NCBI RefSeq assembly: GCF_030936135.1
Contig: NC_082596.1
Coordinates: 101,579,383-101,643,382 of the forward strand
Length of the DNA stretch: 64,000 nt
Source: Gavia stellata
Lineage: Eukaryota; Chordata; Aves; Gaviiformes; Gaviidae
Direction: 5' to 3'
Shown here in pieces: positions 1-13,735 of the stretch (position 1 is its first letter; each line of letters starts with the position of its first letter). A model generated the notes under the pieces. It saw nothing but the letters and a program-made list of their open reading frames with translations, was not told the DNA's origin and made no database searches. The position numbers and the translations under genes were made by a program.

Positions 1-3000
1 TCATTTTATCAACAATCTAACAAGTATAATGGCTACTGTGAATAGAATCAAAACCTTTCGAAAGCAGCTTGCCAAAAACCGCCTATTAGGAATCATGCCG
101 AACAGTTCAGAAATACTGAGTTATTACCATTGAAACAACCTTCTTCCTGAATGCGCAGATTTTTAAGGCTCAAACCTACATTCCTTGAGCAAGACATACA
201 GAGTCATTGCTCTGTTTGTATTGTGTCTCAAACTTCATAGGCCTTAACATCATTGTAATTATAATTACGTACTTAGTATGATCAGGAGAGATCAACTGGA
301 GAGGCAGAAGACTTTTAGGGCAGATGGGAAGGTAAATAAATGAAGCATTGTTGAGGCAAACAGGGATATGGAAGAAGAAAGTAACAAACTGGATGAAGTG
401 GCATGGGACACACCATTGCCGCTGTATCTGCTCCACAGCAGGGTTGGCCTGCAAACCAGCATGGCATTCACAAATCCTCTTCTTTTAACTAGGATTTCAC
501 CTCTGATCACCACATTTACCAGAACCAAAGACAGCATTTACTTTGATGAGGAAATTACGTTTGTTAGGAGCCTCTTTTGGGGAAGTTTCACCTTATACCT
601 AACCCCACTGCTGCTCATCTCAGGTTATACAGTGAATCATGTCAGCCTGCCAGTCCAACCAGGAGAGAGAGTATTACATGGTGGGTTGTCTCTCCTGTAT
701 CAATTGTGAGATCCATATCATCTGAGATCCATATCATCTGAGATCCAAATAAACACAGTACATACCAAGACCCAAGGCGGGCAATAAAGATAAGAATCTT
801 ATCATATTTACCAGTGAAAACCTAGCCAAAAGCAACAGCGCACCATCAGCCTTAGGACTTGCGGCCAAAGGACATGGGTGGTGGCCTGGCAGAGCAGTCA
901 GCCTGTGCTGAAGAGTTTTGCAGAACCGAGGCTGAAGAGCTCAGCAGAGCTCTCACAAAGCTCACGATGACTTCAGAGTAAAGTAAAAATGAAGCAAATC
1001 TAACCGATGTCATGAAACAGCAAAGAGGGTGCCTCCTACACCATGCATTACTAGCATGGTAGTAGCCCCTGAAGCCAGGCAGACTACATAAAAAATATGA
1101 AGATATAGCACCTAGAAAGGAAAACTGTCATGCCTGGTGCTGCCAGCGTAGGCAATAGGAAAGAAGTGTGAGGTCAGGAGTAACAGACACAACATATTAG
1201 CTCTAAATAATTCTAAATTATAATTTTTACCACGACCAGAGGGCAAGAGTAAAAGCGAATCCACAGTGGGGTTTAAAAGCATTACAGGATGCTTTGAAAC
1301 CAAATCCTGACTGAACGGAGGGGTGGGAGACGCAGGTCTTGTGATGTGCAGGGAGGTAGGAAATGTTGACTTGCTGAGGCCAGAGTCAACTACATGGGAC
1401 CTGAGAAGGTCACAGTCAGTTAACTTTAAGGTAAAAGGCATGGCCACATTCCCTCTCCCTTAAATGTGTAAAAGCAAATGGACTATTGTAATGAACTGCT
1501 ACGAAAGGTGAATAAGGGCAATCAGGTCTCACTCAGCAAAGGAAAACATAACCAGCATCTACACATCACCACACTGGGACAGCCACAGATTCTTAATGTG
1601 TACTAACATTTTTTTCAGTATGAACCTTTCATATTAAATTCCTGGAGTTCCAAGGACCACTGCCCAGAGCTATTAAATAAAAATGATGGTTTAGATTTGT
1701 TTTATTCTCTAAACCTGCTAGCTAATTTCAAAGTTACAATTTCCCAAGTATAGGCTATCATGTAATAATACAGTCATTGATTTTGATCTTATTTGGTTTT
1801 TTTTCCTGTAGTTGTTATTACCTTATTGGGTCTTTAAAAAAAATAATTCATTTTTATGCTGCTACTCTATGTATACTCAAAGAACCAAAAGAGTTACAGG
1901 AAATCTGTCCAACTTGATATTTGATGTATAACAAAATCTGACCTAGTATGGCACATTGCCTCATTTTCTAGACAACACTAAAATAAGAATATTGGACTTT
2001 ACTTTTGAGGCTGATGAACCTGATCTAGAAATCTACTGAATGCCCAAATGTGAACTAGTAATTTATTCAAAAGCATGTAAGCAAAACTGCACAGATTTAT
2101 ATGCGTAATAGTAAAATCCAACTTCTGTAGGTATAAAATAAACCTCCATGTGGTAATTTCTTATTTGTAACTGACAACTAAACCTTGTTTACATGTTCCT
2201 ATCCCCACCCCCCTCCAGCCACACCAAGAGGTATACTCAGATGGATGATGTTGCAGGATTCTGCTCTGTTCTTACCTCATACCACATGAGAGCCCAAACG
2301 TTTCTAAGACTGTTTTGGGGTCTGTTCTCAGCTAAGCCAGACTGAACACCATACACTGCTTAAAAAAAAAAATTACTCACATGAAGCTTAAAACATTATT
2401 TCAGTGAATAACATAACAGCTGAAAATCATTCCCTAAATTACCAGATCCTTTATCTTTCAGCCTAAATTATTTGGCATTGGGGTTTTTTTGTTCTTTGGT
2501 TGTGGTTTGGGGCAGGGAGAGAGGATGTTGGTGTTTGTGGGGTTTTTTGTTTGGGGTTTTTTTTTTTTAATAATTATTTTCTGTCACACCATCATAAAAA
2601 GGTGCATGCCCAATTGCTTCCTTTGACATTTATTTAGATATGGTAGAACAATTGTTGGGAAATATTTCCATAAAATCCATCAGGTAACTAAGCCAAGGAT
2701 GAAGAGTCTCAGGATGAAATTTTTTGAACTCTTAAAGTTAAAGCCACTATCCTTGACCTTTACAGCATTTAATTTTCTGCTATTCCAATACATGCATTGG
2801 CATCTGGGCTGAAAACTCTCCTTCTCCAATTCTTCTTTCTGTCATCTGCTGGGAGGCAGCATAGAATAATTAGATTGACTCAAACAGTTGCTGATTGCTT
2901 TCAATGTGTAGTTCATTCCTTGACACCACAGAGAGGAGTCTTGCTAAATAAGGATCAATAGACCAGATAGGAATGTTTAAATTTTCTTCACAAAGCTTAA

Positions 3001-5194
3001 GAGCAACGCTGTGAAAAAGGAACTTTAAGGCAAGTTATTTGAAAAAAAAAAAAAAAAAAGTTGAGTGAGTTTACTGCATAGCAAAGTTTATGAAAGAGAT
3101 GTGAAGAATAGTATTTAAGCAGAATGAAACTGAAGTTTGTCTTCTCAATTCTCATTTAGTTCTTACTACAGAGCTACCAAGAAACACAGCTCAAAGGAAA
3201 AGAAAGCAATCAAGGCATGATGTTAACATTTCAACATCAGTTAAAGAATTACATCCAGTGAAGAGGCCTTCAATCACAGACTATTGCAAAATCACATAAA
3301 ATACACCATTACAATCAGCACCTCTGTTCATAATTACAGGAAAAGATCAAACACTGTGTACAGGCAGACAGAAAGAATAAAAAAATAATAAAAAATGACA
3401 ACCTCTTGCTTCCAGAAGCAGCTTCCAGAATTAAGACAGAAGCAGAGGAAGGTAGTTTCCTGCATTATCATTGCTAGTGTACACCTGTTGTGGGCATTCA
3501 GTCTTCTTTAGCACTACATGAATTTAAAATAAAATAACTATAAAGCACTCAGTAAGACTCTTCTTCCTTGAAGTCTTAAAGCCAGTTTCTTCACAAACAA
3601 AGTAGCAAACTAGGGAAAGCTTTTTTACTGTTTCTTCTCTTTTATACTTTCAAATGACTTCTCTGCTCTAATGTTTATTTTGATACCATGTGGAATGGGT
3701 ACAGCAAAATGTTTCATCAGAAAAAGAAGAGCTTCAGTGATCTTTTAACCTGCTGTACTTTTTGTTGCACTTTTGCTAATTTTGCTGTAAATTGAGAAAT
3801 AAACAATAGAAAGCTATCTCCTGGTGTACCTGTATGTGACACATGCTCACACTTAAGGCTGAAATTCATCACTTTGCAGAAGGGTGGCACCCAACTCATT
3901 GCCAGGTAAGCCTTATAAACATAACTATAAAAATCAGGTACAGTTCTGATGCCCGAATCCTGCACTAGTTGTATCTCACATGGCAGGAATTTACAGCTTA
4001 AGGCCTGAACTCAAATCTGTTTATTGAGAACTTTAGAATATGGCCTTCTGACATACCAGGTACACTGAAATATATTTCGTGTAAGTAACATTACATCTCT
4101 ATACGAAAGTCCTGCATTCAACTGTTCAAATAATTACCATGTTAATCTCCATCCTAATGGTATCCACACTTCATTCATGAGCATCAAATTTAGTGCAGTC
4201 AGTACATCTGTCACACTAACTTCTACTATCTCTCTCAAAAATCACAAGTTTATTATTAGCAACCTGTGGGCAATTAGTGTAATTATCAGCAGACTTTGAT
4301 TCATCTTAATGAGTGTTTGTTTCAATTCCACAGGCAAACAAGACATCACCAGTAAAACACTACAGGAAGAATATCGATTACTTTACATCTAGCTATAGTC
4401 ATGCTGCTGTGTTTGGCCCTTTCTCCACAAAAACAAAATTACATTGAATTCTATGTATTTTTCAGTATGTCACATAATGCTTTCATGACATACAATTTAG
4501 CTCATGACATACTTCCTTCTAGAGATACAAATGTCAAATAAATTATAAGATATTCCATAACGACACGAAGTATACACCAGTAAAGAAGGTGAAGTGTAAG
4601 TTCTGAACACAAAAGACTATTCTTTGATATTTGAAAGGATACTTTCATATTTGTCTCTTCTCTAGCAACTGTAATCTGCATTATTACAAGCATCCAGTAA
4701 TTACAAGAGTCAAATCTGAGAAAATATAGGCCTAACTATCAAAGCCACTAAAACAGCCACAGAATACGCTGATCTGACCATCCAGCTATCAACAAACAAG
4801 TAGTTACTAATGTGCAAACAAGCACCTCCACTTTTTTTTTTAGATTTTTGTGCTGAGATCATTTCTCAACAGTAAAGTCCTACTTTGGGCATAGGAATAA
4901 CTAGTTCTATTTCTTATGTACCATCATATCGTTAAAAATTTCAACTTTTATTCTATCCCACTGAGAAACAGTAGAGAAAATATAGCATAGGCCAGAAACC
5001 AGGAGATTCTTGATTCCCCTGTTATGCTTTCCAGCTTGTATTACCAAAGAAAAGGCAGATGACTCCCTCACGCTTCCTTTCTTATAAGCAGGTATTTTCT
5101 ACAGGAGATAACTAGCGAATGACGGCAAAATTTGTTGATTACATGACCCCCAAAAATTGTTAATAGCTCACTACCAAAAACAAAAAGGTGTACC
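1..5194. other. Intronic AT-rich DNA, no gene seen
   Basis: Both strands have only short frames without family resemblance. Apart from the 16-bp minisatellite and homopolymer A or T runs near 2.56 and 3.04 kb, I see no repeat or RNA gene. The T/G-rich stretch at about 2.48-2.57 kb is low-complexity. Confidence 0.6.
707..746. repeat. 16-bp minisatellite, about 2.5 copies
   Basis: The unit TGAGATCCATATCATC occurs twice without change and is followed by half a unit (TGAGATCC). The preceding AATTG shows no extension to the left. Confidence 0.9.
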
Positions 5195-5965
5195 GAGTGG
5201 GTTTTTGTAAGGATCTGATCTTGGTCTACTTTCAGGGAGTGTTTTCATTAGCAACCTACATAACTGAACAGATGACGTGCTTAAATCTGCCGATCATCAA
5301 AAGCCGACACTGCAGGTATACTGGATAACAGGGCTGGAACTCAAATTTATTCTGTCAAATTAGAGAAGTAGTCAGAAAAATAACAGAACGATTCAGCAGG
5401 GGCAAGTGCACGTTTCCATACTTCAGCAGATAGTCAGCTGCACACCTACAGCACAGCACGTAAGCAGCTAGACGGCAGCTTCAGGAGAGGATCAGGGGTT
5501 ATAGTAGGCCACAAGCTGAACCTAAGTTCAAAGTGTGATTTTATTTTTTTTTAAAAAGAAACCATCATACGTGAATATAAACAGGAGTATATACTCCATA
5601 AAATAAGAAGCACTCCTGTCCTTCTGTTTAGCAGGAAGCAATAAGAGAGTCTTTTTTTTTTTGGCAGAACATTTATAAAAAATGTGAAGCAATTGGAAAG
5701 AGTCAAAAGATAGTAACAGAAATTACCACAAGTCTCAAAGGAGGAACTATGTAGAAAGACTGAATATACTAGGACTATTTAGACTAGAGAGGAAAAAGTT
5801 TAAAAGCATTTTCATTATCAGACCAGAAAGAAAGTTGCACACCCTATGGAATAAACTTGTCTCCACTGTACCCTGGCTAGGACACGCAGCAATGTACCCA
5901 CTGAAACCAAAGTTAGAAAAATTTGTATCAGTTATTAGGCGAAGTCTTTCTACAAATAGAGTGAC
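5195..5965 (+). mobile_element. Very old CR1 LINE fragment
   Basis: The segment tracks the CR1 reverse transcriptase tail at low similarity. GGATCTGATCTTGGTCTACT near 5.21 kb corresponds to the GSVLGPLL box. Then come a relic of the thumb region and ATCAGGGGTTATAGTAGGCC near 5.49 kb (the D-L-G-V-V-D box). AACAGGAGTATA follows near 5.58 kb, then GAGAGTCAAAAGATAGTAACA-like spacing and a GACTATTTAGACTAGAGAGG block near 5.78 kb. The last recognisable part (GTTAGAAAAATTTGTATCAG, near 5.91 kb) resembles the old CR1 3' part shared with turtles. Many stops and indels make it far older than the other copies. Identity is from pattern matching only. Confidence 0.7.
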
Positions 5966-8900
5966 ATATTGTAAGAGGGATCTTGTGCAGTTTTATTATT
6001 TCATGCAGATTTCCAAACAGCTGTGCTAAAGAAAAAACAGGTATAAAATTCAGCCTGCTTTGGGGGTCAACGAACAGCCTAGTCAGTATCTCAAGGTCTT
6101 TCAAGTTTTCTTTTGGTTTATGTTATAATTTCTATGATCATTATTACACATTTTTTTAATGAAATACATAATTGGGGTTATCCCTTAGAAGTCTATCCAA
6201 GTCATTCTTTCAGTAGCAGTTTTAATGGTGCTGATGGCTGTATGCCAGTTATATTGCTGAAAGCTTAGCAGGTGATGTTATTTCTTATAGGCATTGTCAT
6301 ATTTTATCCATCTCGGCATAGTAAGTGCTTTAACATTCTAGAGTATGGCAGGTGCTATATAAAACACAGCTTTATTTTCCATATTTTATTCCCCTCATTG
6401 GCATTTCGACTCTCAGATGAACTGGCAAGAGTACAAATATTCACAGCAATTTTAAAAAAGAAGGTTTGAGTGCTCACTGACAGCCACAGTTAGCTGTGTA
6501 CTATCAGTAAACAAACCACAACACAACAATGTTCCTCTCTATTACAACAAAATTTCTCAGCATTTTTTTGTATAGAAGGAAATACGACAGTAGACAAACT
6601 GCAGTAGTCATTCAAACAGGCACCTCCTGCTAATTGTATGCTGCAATGGTACCTGATTTGCTTAAAACGTGTTACAGTTGTGTTTCAATTAGTCCCTTCA
6701 TCTTGTTCCGTGCCATAGGTTAGGCAGAAAAATCCATTTGGGTTAGGCTGTTCCATTCATAATTTCATCCTACTTGTGTTTAAGATTTCTAGGTGGTCTA
6801 GATACAAACTCCCAATGAAATTAATGAAAAGACACCAGAAACATCTGTGGAAATCATATTGAGCCAACAAGATACTATTTCTACTCCACTCTTCAAACTG
6901 CAGTCAAACATATTGCAATTTTTTAAATTTTTTTTTTAGTATTACTTCATACAGAAGTCATCGTGTCCATCACTTACATTCTTGAGTAACTTCACTGCTT
7001 TCTCTTCGATCTCTCTTTTTAGAGAATAAGGGGACTGAAACTGAATACAATGTTCAAGATTCAACATTTCAGCTGATACCACTGAAACATACAATGACCT
7101 TCTGAAAGTTATCTCCTCCTCACATCCCCACATTTTTATTTTCTTTACTTACATTTCATCTTGGCTGCACTCTTGACTACAGTGAGATTAAGCATTAAGT
7201 ATAATATGAAACTGTATGATGCCCGTGACTTTCCTGCTTGAAGGACTTGAAAATAAAGTATTTCTTTTTTCTTAAAGCAACAAGTTTTTAATCTGTGCTT
7301 TGTTACTCCAACACCCCTAAGCAGATTCAAACAGAAGTGCAAGGAACATATATGAACTTTATTCACAAAGCTTTCACTTCTGTCCATCACTAAAATATGA
7401 ACAACAGTGGCTCCTAACTAGCTACATCTGATGTGCACACTCCAGCAGCTGAGAAATGATGCCTTGCTGTCCATATTGTTTTATTTCATGGCAAAGAAGA
7501 AGGTAATACAGGCGAACACTGGCAAAAGCAGAGAAAAAAATGTATTTGTTTTTCCTCTATCCTGTGGTATCTAGAAATTTTTTTTTTATGATATGTCACT
7601 TGAGTAACAGCTGCCTCCTATTGAAAAATGCACATAACCATGGAAAAGCCATGCAAGATGTCAGATACATAGTATGTGCCAATGTGTTTAATGTTTTTAT
7701 GTGTTTCAAAGACAGGAAGAAAGTCATCTGAAGACAGATTTTAAGCAGGACAACCAAAAAAAACCTGAAAATGTAATTCTGAAAGTGGAATTCTTCTCAC
7801 TCCATTGCACACCATACAGTGCTCCTCTCAGCGGAGAGGACGTTTCAGGGTGCACTTCTATATAATCACAGAATCTACTGCATTAGGAGTAACATTTCCA
7901 ATTTAGCAACTCAGCAATAAGGGTGGAGAGGGTCAAGACAAGATAAAAAGTAAGATGTTATATTTGATTCCCTGAAAAGGCAGTTTCAAGTAGACCCATG
8001 CTGTCACAAAAAAAGGCAGAGGACAGTAACATTGAGAGGCTGTTTGAATGAGTCTGACATACCTATCAGCTGTCAACAAAGGGCATCTTAGAGCACTGCA
8101 CTATTACTCAATAATTATAAAAAGAACATGACAGGAGGAAAACTAAACTTAATTGTCAAAAGAAACAGCCTGGCCCTCTTATAAGGCAGCTTGAAATCAC
8201 CCTTTTTTTTTTTCAAATAAACCAAATACAGAAGACATTTTAAAACTCCCATCATGCAAAATTCCACATGATGATTCAATGCATTTTGCAGGACAGAGAG
8301 CTCCAAGACAGACCTGATGATGAAATACATAAATGTTAGCACACATAACCCTTCCTTGAATGAAGCCAGGTAAGTGGAAACTAAAAATGCAATCAACACC
8401 CCATCAAAAGCATTTCCAATATGCCTTCCAACATGTTTTTGTCCCCTCTCCTGGTAGATTTCCCATTGATCTTTCCATCAGAAACATGAATAAGATAAAA
8501 GGTATCCACTGCAAACAGTTTCAAAATAGAAAACTATCCCTTTCTCTCCTCCCCTCTATCAGTTCTATTAAGTAGAATAGTCTCTTTTTAAATTGCATAT
8601 ACAAATGATAGAAAAGCAGTCAGCTAGCAAGCAGATTGCTTCTTGACTGCTAAAGCAAATTCCTCAGGTCACATTCTTGTTTCTTACAACATCCTATCAT
8701 TCTGAGGTTCTAACATATCATCTTCTTCAGCAGGTTCCCAATATGCTCAGGCAAGAAGTGCAATAAAACAAGCACACAAACAAAAAATCTCCTCCCTCTC
8801 CTAAAAAGCTTTCATTTGAAGTCACTGTTCTCAGTGGCAAGTCTACTCCAGCCAGAATAAATGCATCCTGCGTTTCTCTGTATCTAGCAAGTCTAAGACT

Positions 8901-9261
8901 CAAGCACAGGTCTCCAAGGGGGATGTTTTCTGAGTAGCCCTGAACACAAATTGTGGATTTAATGCTTTTTCAGGACAGAGCCTTCACCAAAAAAAAAAAA
9001 AAATAAAGTAAGTGGAACATAGAAATCACTGATAGTCAATTCAAACATATTAGCAGCAAGGCGTCATCCAGTCACACAAGACAGCACACCAGAAAAGACT
9101 GTATCAAATTTTTCTGCACAGGGTATCCACAATTTTCTTGTAAAGAAAGGACAGGACACTGTACACAGAGTGCTAACCACAGCCTTAGCACAATGGATAT
9201 GTACTCTCTCCAGAGATCTGACAGTCCAATGAAGCTCTCCACCTAGTGTAACAAGAAAGAA

Positions 9262-9282
9262 GGGGGTGGGGGGGGGGGTGGG
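9262..9282 (+). other. G-rich run, possible G-quadruplex
   Basis: The stretch is almost entirely G, broken by two single T bases, which gives four or more runs of three or more G. It could fold as a G-quadruplex on the plus strand. It lies deep in the inferred FARS2 intron; on that gene's transcript it would appear as C. Confidence 0.6.
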
Positions 9283-12200
9283 AAATCACATCTGTGTGTT
9301 TCTCCCTGCCTTTACAGATCTAATGTCAGTTTTGCAGTCCTCATCAGACCTCACTTCCACTTGTGTCCCTGAGCAAAGTGGTTACTCACAGGTATGCAAC
9401 ATCCAGTTCATCAAAAGGAAACAGAAAAAGAATTAGGGGGTATTTAGGTTGGAGGAATATGTTCCAGACCATGCTTAATCCTGCTCTAATTAACCCCTGT
9501 ACTAGGTTTTTAATTTTTAAACTTTACTAATGCTCAACTGGCTTAAATTACACCAAATAAGTAATCCAAGAAACCTATTTCAAAGCTGAGAGGCAGAGAA
9601 AATACAAGAACTGACAAAGCTCTTGGTATTTTTGAACTAATTTCCCACCCAAATACAGATCTGAAGTGAATGTGTGACTTCTCCATTAGGTAATTTCAGG
9701 TGAGTCCTCCTACATGCTTTGTGTCACTTGAGTTTCTGAAAGTCCTATTCATCCACCTTTCTGGAATATCTTTATTCTACAGAGTATGTAGGCTATGACT
9801 CTTGGAAACCAGTTAAACCTATCATATTTCCAAACCCCCTTAGATGTTCAAACTACTTCAAATAAAGTTCATCCCACACAGGTATAATTAAATTAATCAT
9901 TTTTCTTTAAAAAAAAAAAAAAATTAAGGCTTTCCTCTTCCAGAATTATTTAGACTTTTGGAGCAGGACAGGCAACATTATATTATAAATCATGAACTTA
10001 ATTTAAAAATCTCTTATTTTTCATACAGGAAAAGATGGATTATCACCTTTCATCTGCTACAGAGCACATGTTTTTATTTTCTATAAAGTTTCAAGGTACT
10101 AAATCTTAGGAGCAGTTCTTTTAGATACTGACTTTTACTACAAGTAATTCTTACAGGCTTCTTATACGTGTATTAAAAGATCTGCCTTTCTCAACTATAT
10201 ACAGCAGTGAAATAACTAAAGAGTAGATTTACAGATGAGGGAAATGAAAGGTACCTACAATAAAAATGTAAAACCCTCTAAACTGTTAGTAAATAAAGTT
10301 CTTTTCTGTAAAACATTTTTGGTGTACTGTATATCAAACACAATGGTGAGTGTATAGCATAAAAATTTTACTGACATGATCTTAAGATTACCACTTGTGA
10401 CTCGCAAGCAACAACATTTGTCATATTAATGCAAACTACCATACAGAAGTGATGGTAAAACTTTTATACCTTTCAACATGAGCCATCACTATTCTGCTGA
10501 CTAAAAATCTTAAGTGTCTTATTTCCATTGATTATACAACTAATAAAAGCACACAGACCCTTGGGGATATTTGCATTAAAATTTAACACCGCACTACCCC
10601 ACATATATAACACTGGGACATTTGTTCACAGGTCCTACGGGGTCTCAAATCTCCCTGAATTTCCATTTGATAATCAACCATTCCCCTCCTCCCCTGCCAA
10701 GTTTGTCTTGGCATCAGCTTAGATCCTATTTGATTTTTCACTCTTTTCATTAAAATCATAAACTCACTCAGCTCTGCTCAGCATCTCAATGCACAAGGCC
10801 CTTATCTGGGTTTGCAGAAGGTACCAACACAGGGTAAAAATGAAGCTAATTATGTACTTGAGAAAAATGAGGCTTTAGCAGTACAATTTTCAAACTTACT
10901 GAAACCTCAAAGAACTTAAAACTTGCCCCTAAGTCTTGTCATCTCACAGTCTTTCAACTGTATTTTAATTACTGGACTTTGGAATAGACTCATGCTTGAT
11001 TCCACTGGAATTTGAGCACAGGCACAAACCTGAAGCTAGCCAAGCGCTGTCTGATCCACCACACTTCATTGAATCCTTTTCTGGAGCTGTAAGCATGTGC
11101 ATAATCCAGTAGAAATTAACAGTCATTCACATCCTCAAATGCAGTGTTGCACAACAACTTAAACCATAAGATTTGGCTGCAAAGCAAGAGTTTCATGTCA
11201 GTCGCAAAGGGTGAGGGGGAGAACAATCCACTGATTTTAATCTAAAATAAATTTTCTCACAAGTTTAAGTGTATCTGAAACCCTTAATTTGCTCTGCACA
11301 TTAGGATGATACCAACTTGCAAAATAATCGTGCATGCTTGAAGTACCTAAAATAGGGGTTGCGGAAAATGGGAGCAGCTGTTTTCATCTGTGAATACCAA
11401 TCTATGGCTACAGCAATCTAAAGAGAAAAAGACTTTTAGTAGATATTCTAAAGCATTTCCCCTTTTAAAGGTGGACTCTATGGAGCAATGGATACTCCCA
11501 GATGAAACTTGCCACTTCGTGGAATGAATCTAATGTTGCACAGGAATCTTCTCTTTTGAAACAAGAAATCATCTTGCCACAATTTTTTGCCTTAAGTGAG
11601 GTACAGATTTTTTTATTTTTTTTAACTTCTGCCTGGTGAATTCCTGTAAAAATTGCGTAACAATTCAATAGTTCAAAGTTTGATGAAAATCCTTCTTTGG
11701 CCAATTCTTAAATTTCAGTACAATAAGGACAACAATTCGGAGGGAAAGAAGGGAAAGTGATCAGGCTTCATCTGACAAAACAGTCACATGTGCCTTCTCT
11801 TCTTACATCTCCTTTATTTGTGTGCGCAGAGCAGCCACATTGACTTTAGCAGCACTACTGAGACTGAAAAGATCTGGCTCCCAAAAGATCTACCGACAGA
11901 TGATGAAGCAGCAGTAGTATTGCAGAATAACATCAATTTATATTGAAAGCTGAATACCTACTTGTTCAATAAAAATGTTCATTTCCTTTTTCAAGCACTT
12001 GTTGAATACTGTCAGAGCAGAGTTTAGAATAGTCTTTTACCATCTGAATGGTATCTGTTCATTTGATCAGCTCAGTTCTTCCTGCACATCAGATTTGGCC
12101 ACACCAGTATCATCAGTATTGAACACATCGGTACAAGACATACCTGTTTTAAAGCGTATCTGTTAATGGCTTAATGAAAGTACTCAGCAAAGCCAAAGGC

Positions 12201-13700
12201 TTTCTGCTTGTAGAGGAAGCAAAATAAACACAGGTCATAATGTTGTAAGCCATGCGTCCAGAAATTTCTAAGAATCACTTCCCAAAGCAAGTCTTCATTC
12301 CCCTCAGGATCTCCATCATTCAAACGCATGCAGACATGAATGCCACCTACTATATTCCTACACACACATGCACAAAGAGTCATTCAGAAGTAATTTGAAA
12401 GGATGATGATTTTTCTGGTTTTGGGAATGATAAAAAAATATTTTTTCCTGACAAAACACCCCACTGTTGACAAAGATCTCCAATTCAAAAAAATTCACAA
12501 GTTTGGATAAAAGAGGTGACCTCAGACAGAAGTGGAAAGCTTAGTAACTGCAGAATTGTCTTTCCCTTTCTAGCAACTAACAGCTTTCTGGCTGTTTCAT
12601 TCAATTCTGAGTAAAAGCAGTAAGTAACAATGGTGTAATTTTTTTTTTTTTTTTTTAACATCGAAGTTGAAATGTTCAGAGTACCTATTAGAGAAATGCA
12701 TTTTCAAACCATGGCAAGCTACTTCAAAGCAGAAGATAAACACTGCCAAGGTAACACAAAACTTCTACCTGCATATGTGTAACAGCTTTGCTCAGAGCTG
12801 GAAGATGCTGCGGCCACCACTACTGCTGAAAAAAAGGCTGGGAAGCCCTATAAATGAAGATATCCTTGATGAACCAGACTCCCTAAACATAAGGATGTAA
12901 CGTACATGCTGTTTTAGCAATTACTATTGCATACTGCTATTAAACTGATTTAAACATTACAGGGCTCCCGTAGCACAGTCCAAATAGTGTATATTTTGCC
13001 TCTTCAAATACCTCAATTTTACTTGCTTGTCAAATTCACCAAAATAGAGAGAGCAGGTTTTTTTCAGTTAGCAACATAAGTAAATTTGCAGCTATCTCTT
13101 AGAAGCCACTTCAGTATGTGAGCTGTCAGCACTTACATTAACTATTACGTATTATATTAACCTTTCAGACACTGCACATTCTGTGGTAGATTTATAGAGT
13201 CATACATTTATACTCTATTCCATTATTCGTTGTTTGCCCCTATGCATCCTGAGCCTAATTCATCACCAGAATAAGGCAGTAAAACAGCACTGAAGGCAGT
13301 CATGTTGCAACAGTCACAGCAATCATTTGCTTCAGTCATTACCAATTCCTCCTGACAGTCGGATCATCTCAGGGTTTGACTGCACGCAATGCATCCCACA
13401 AAACAGATCTACTGCACTGGTCTGAATTTCAGATGGCATGAAGTCTGAAGTAGCCTGTGTTTTTCTCCTGATGTAACGGGAAGAAACGATCCTGCAGCCT
13501 TTTTCCTGTCATGTCTCCAGGCAGGCTGGGGGATGAGCCCCTCAGACCTGAAAGCACAGACCTGCTGGCCCAGGCATCACAGACCCAAATAATATAAAGG
13601 TGTCTCCTTACTTGAGAACAGCAGACAAGGCAGAATTTAAATAAATACCTGTCTGAGGCATGTTAAGAAATTTATGTTCCTTCCTTCACTTCGAGCAAAT

Positions 13701-13735
13701 TATTATTATTATCATCATTATTATTATTATTATTG
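13701..13735. repeat. ATT trinucleotide microsatellite
   Basis: A run of ATT/TTA units interrupted by ATCATC in the middle. Likely length-variable; no functional sign. Confidence 0.9.

Noticed and set aside
3040..3060. A-runs here and near 8.99, 9.91 and 54.83 kb as possible tails of processed pseudogenes or SINEs
   Set aside because: The sequence before each run shows no gene-like or SINE-like body and no flanking direct repeats I could find; they are simple homopolymers.
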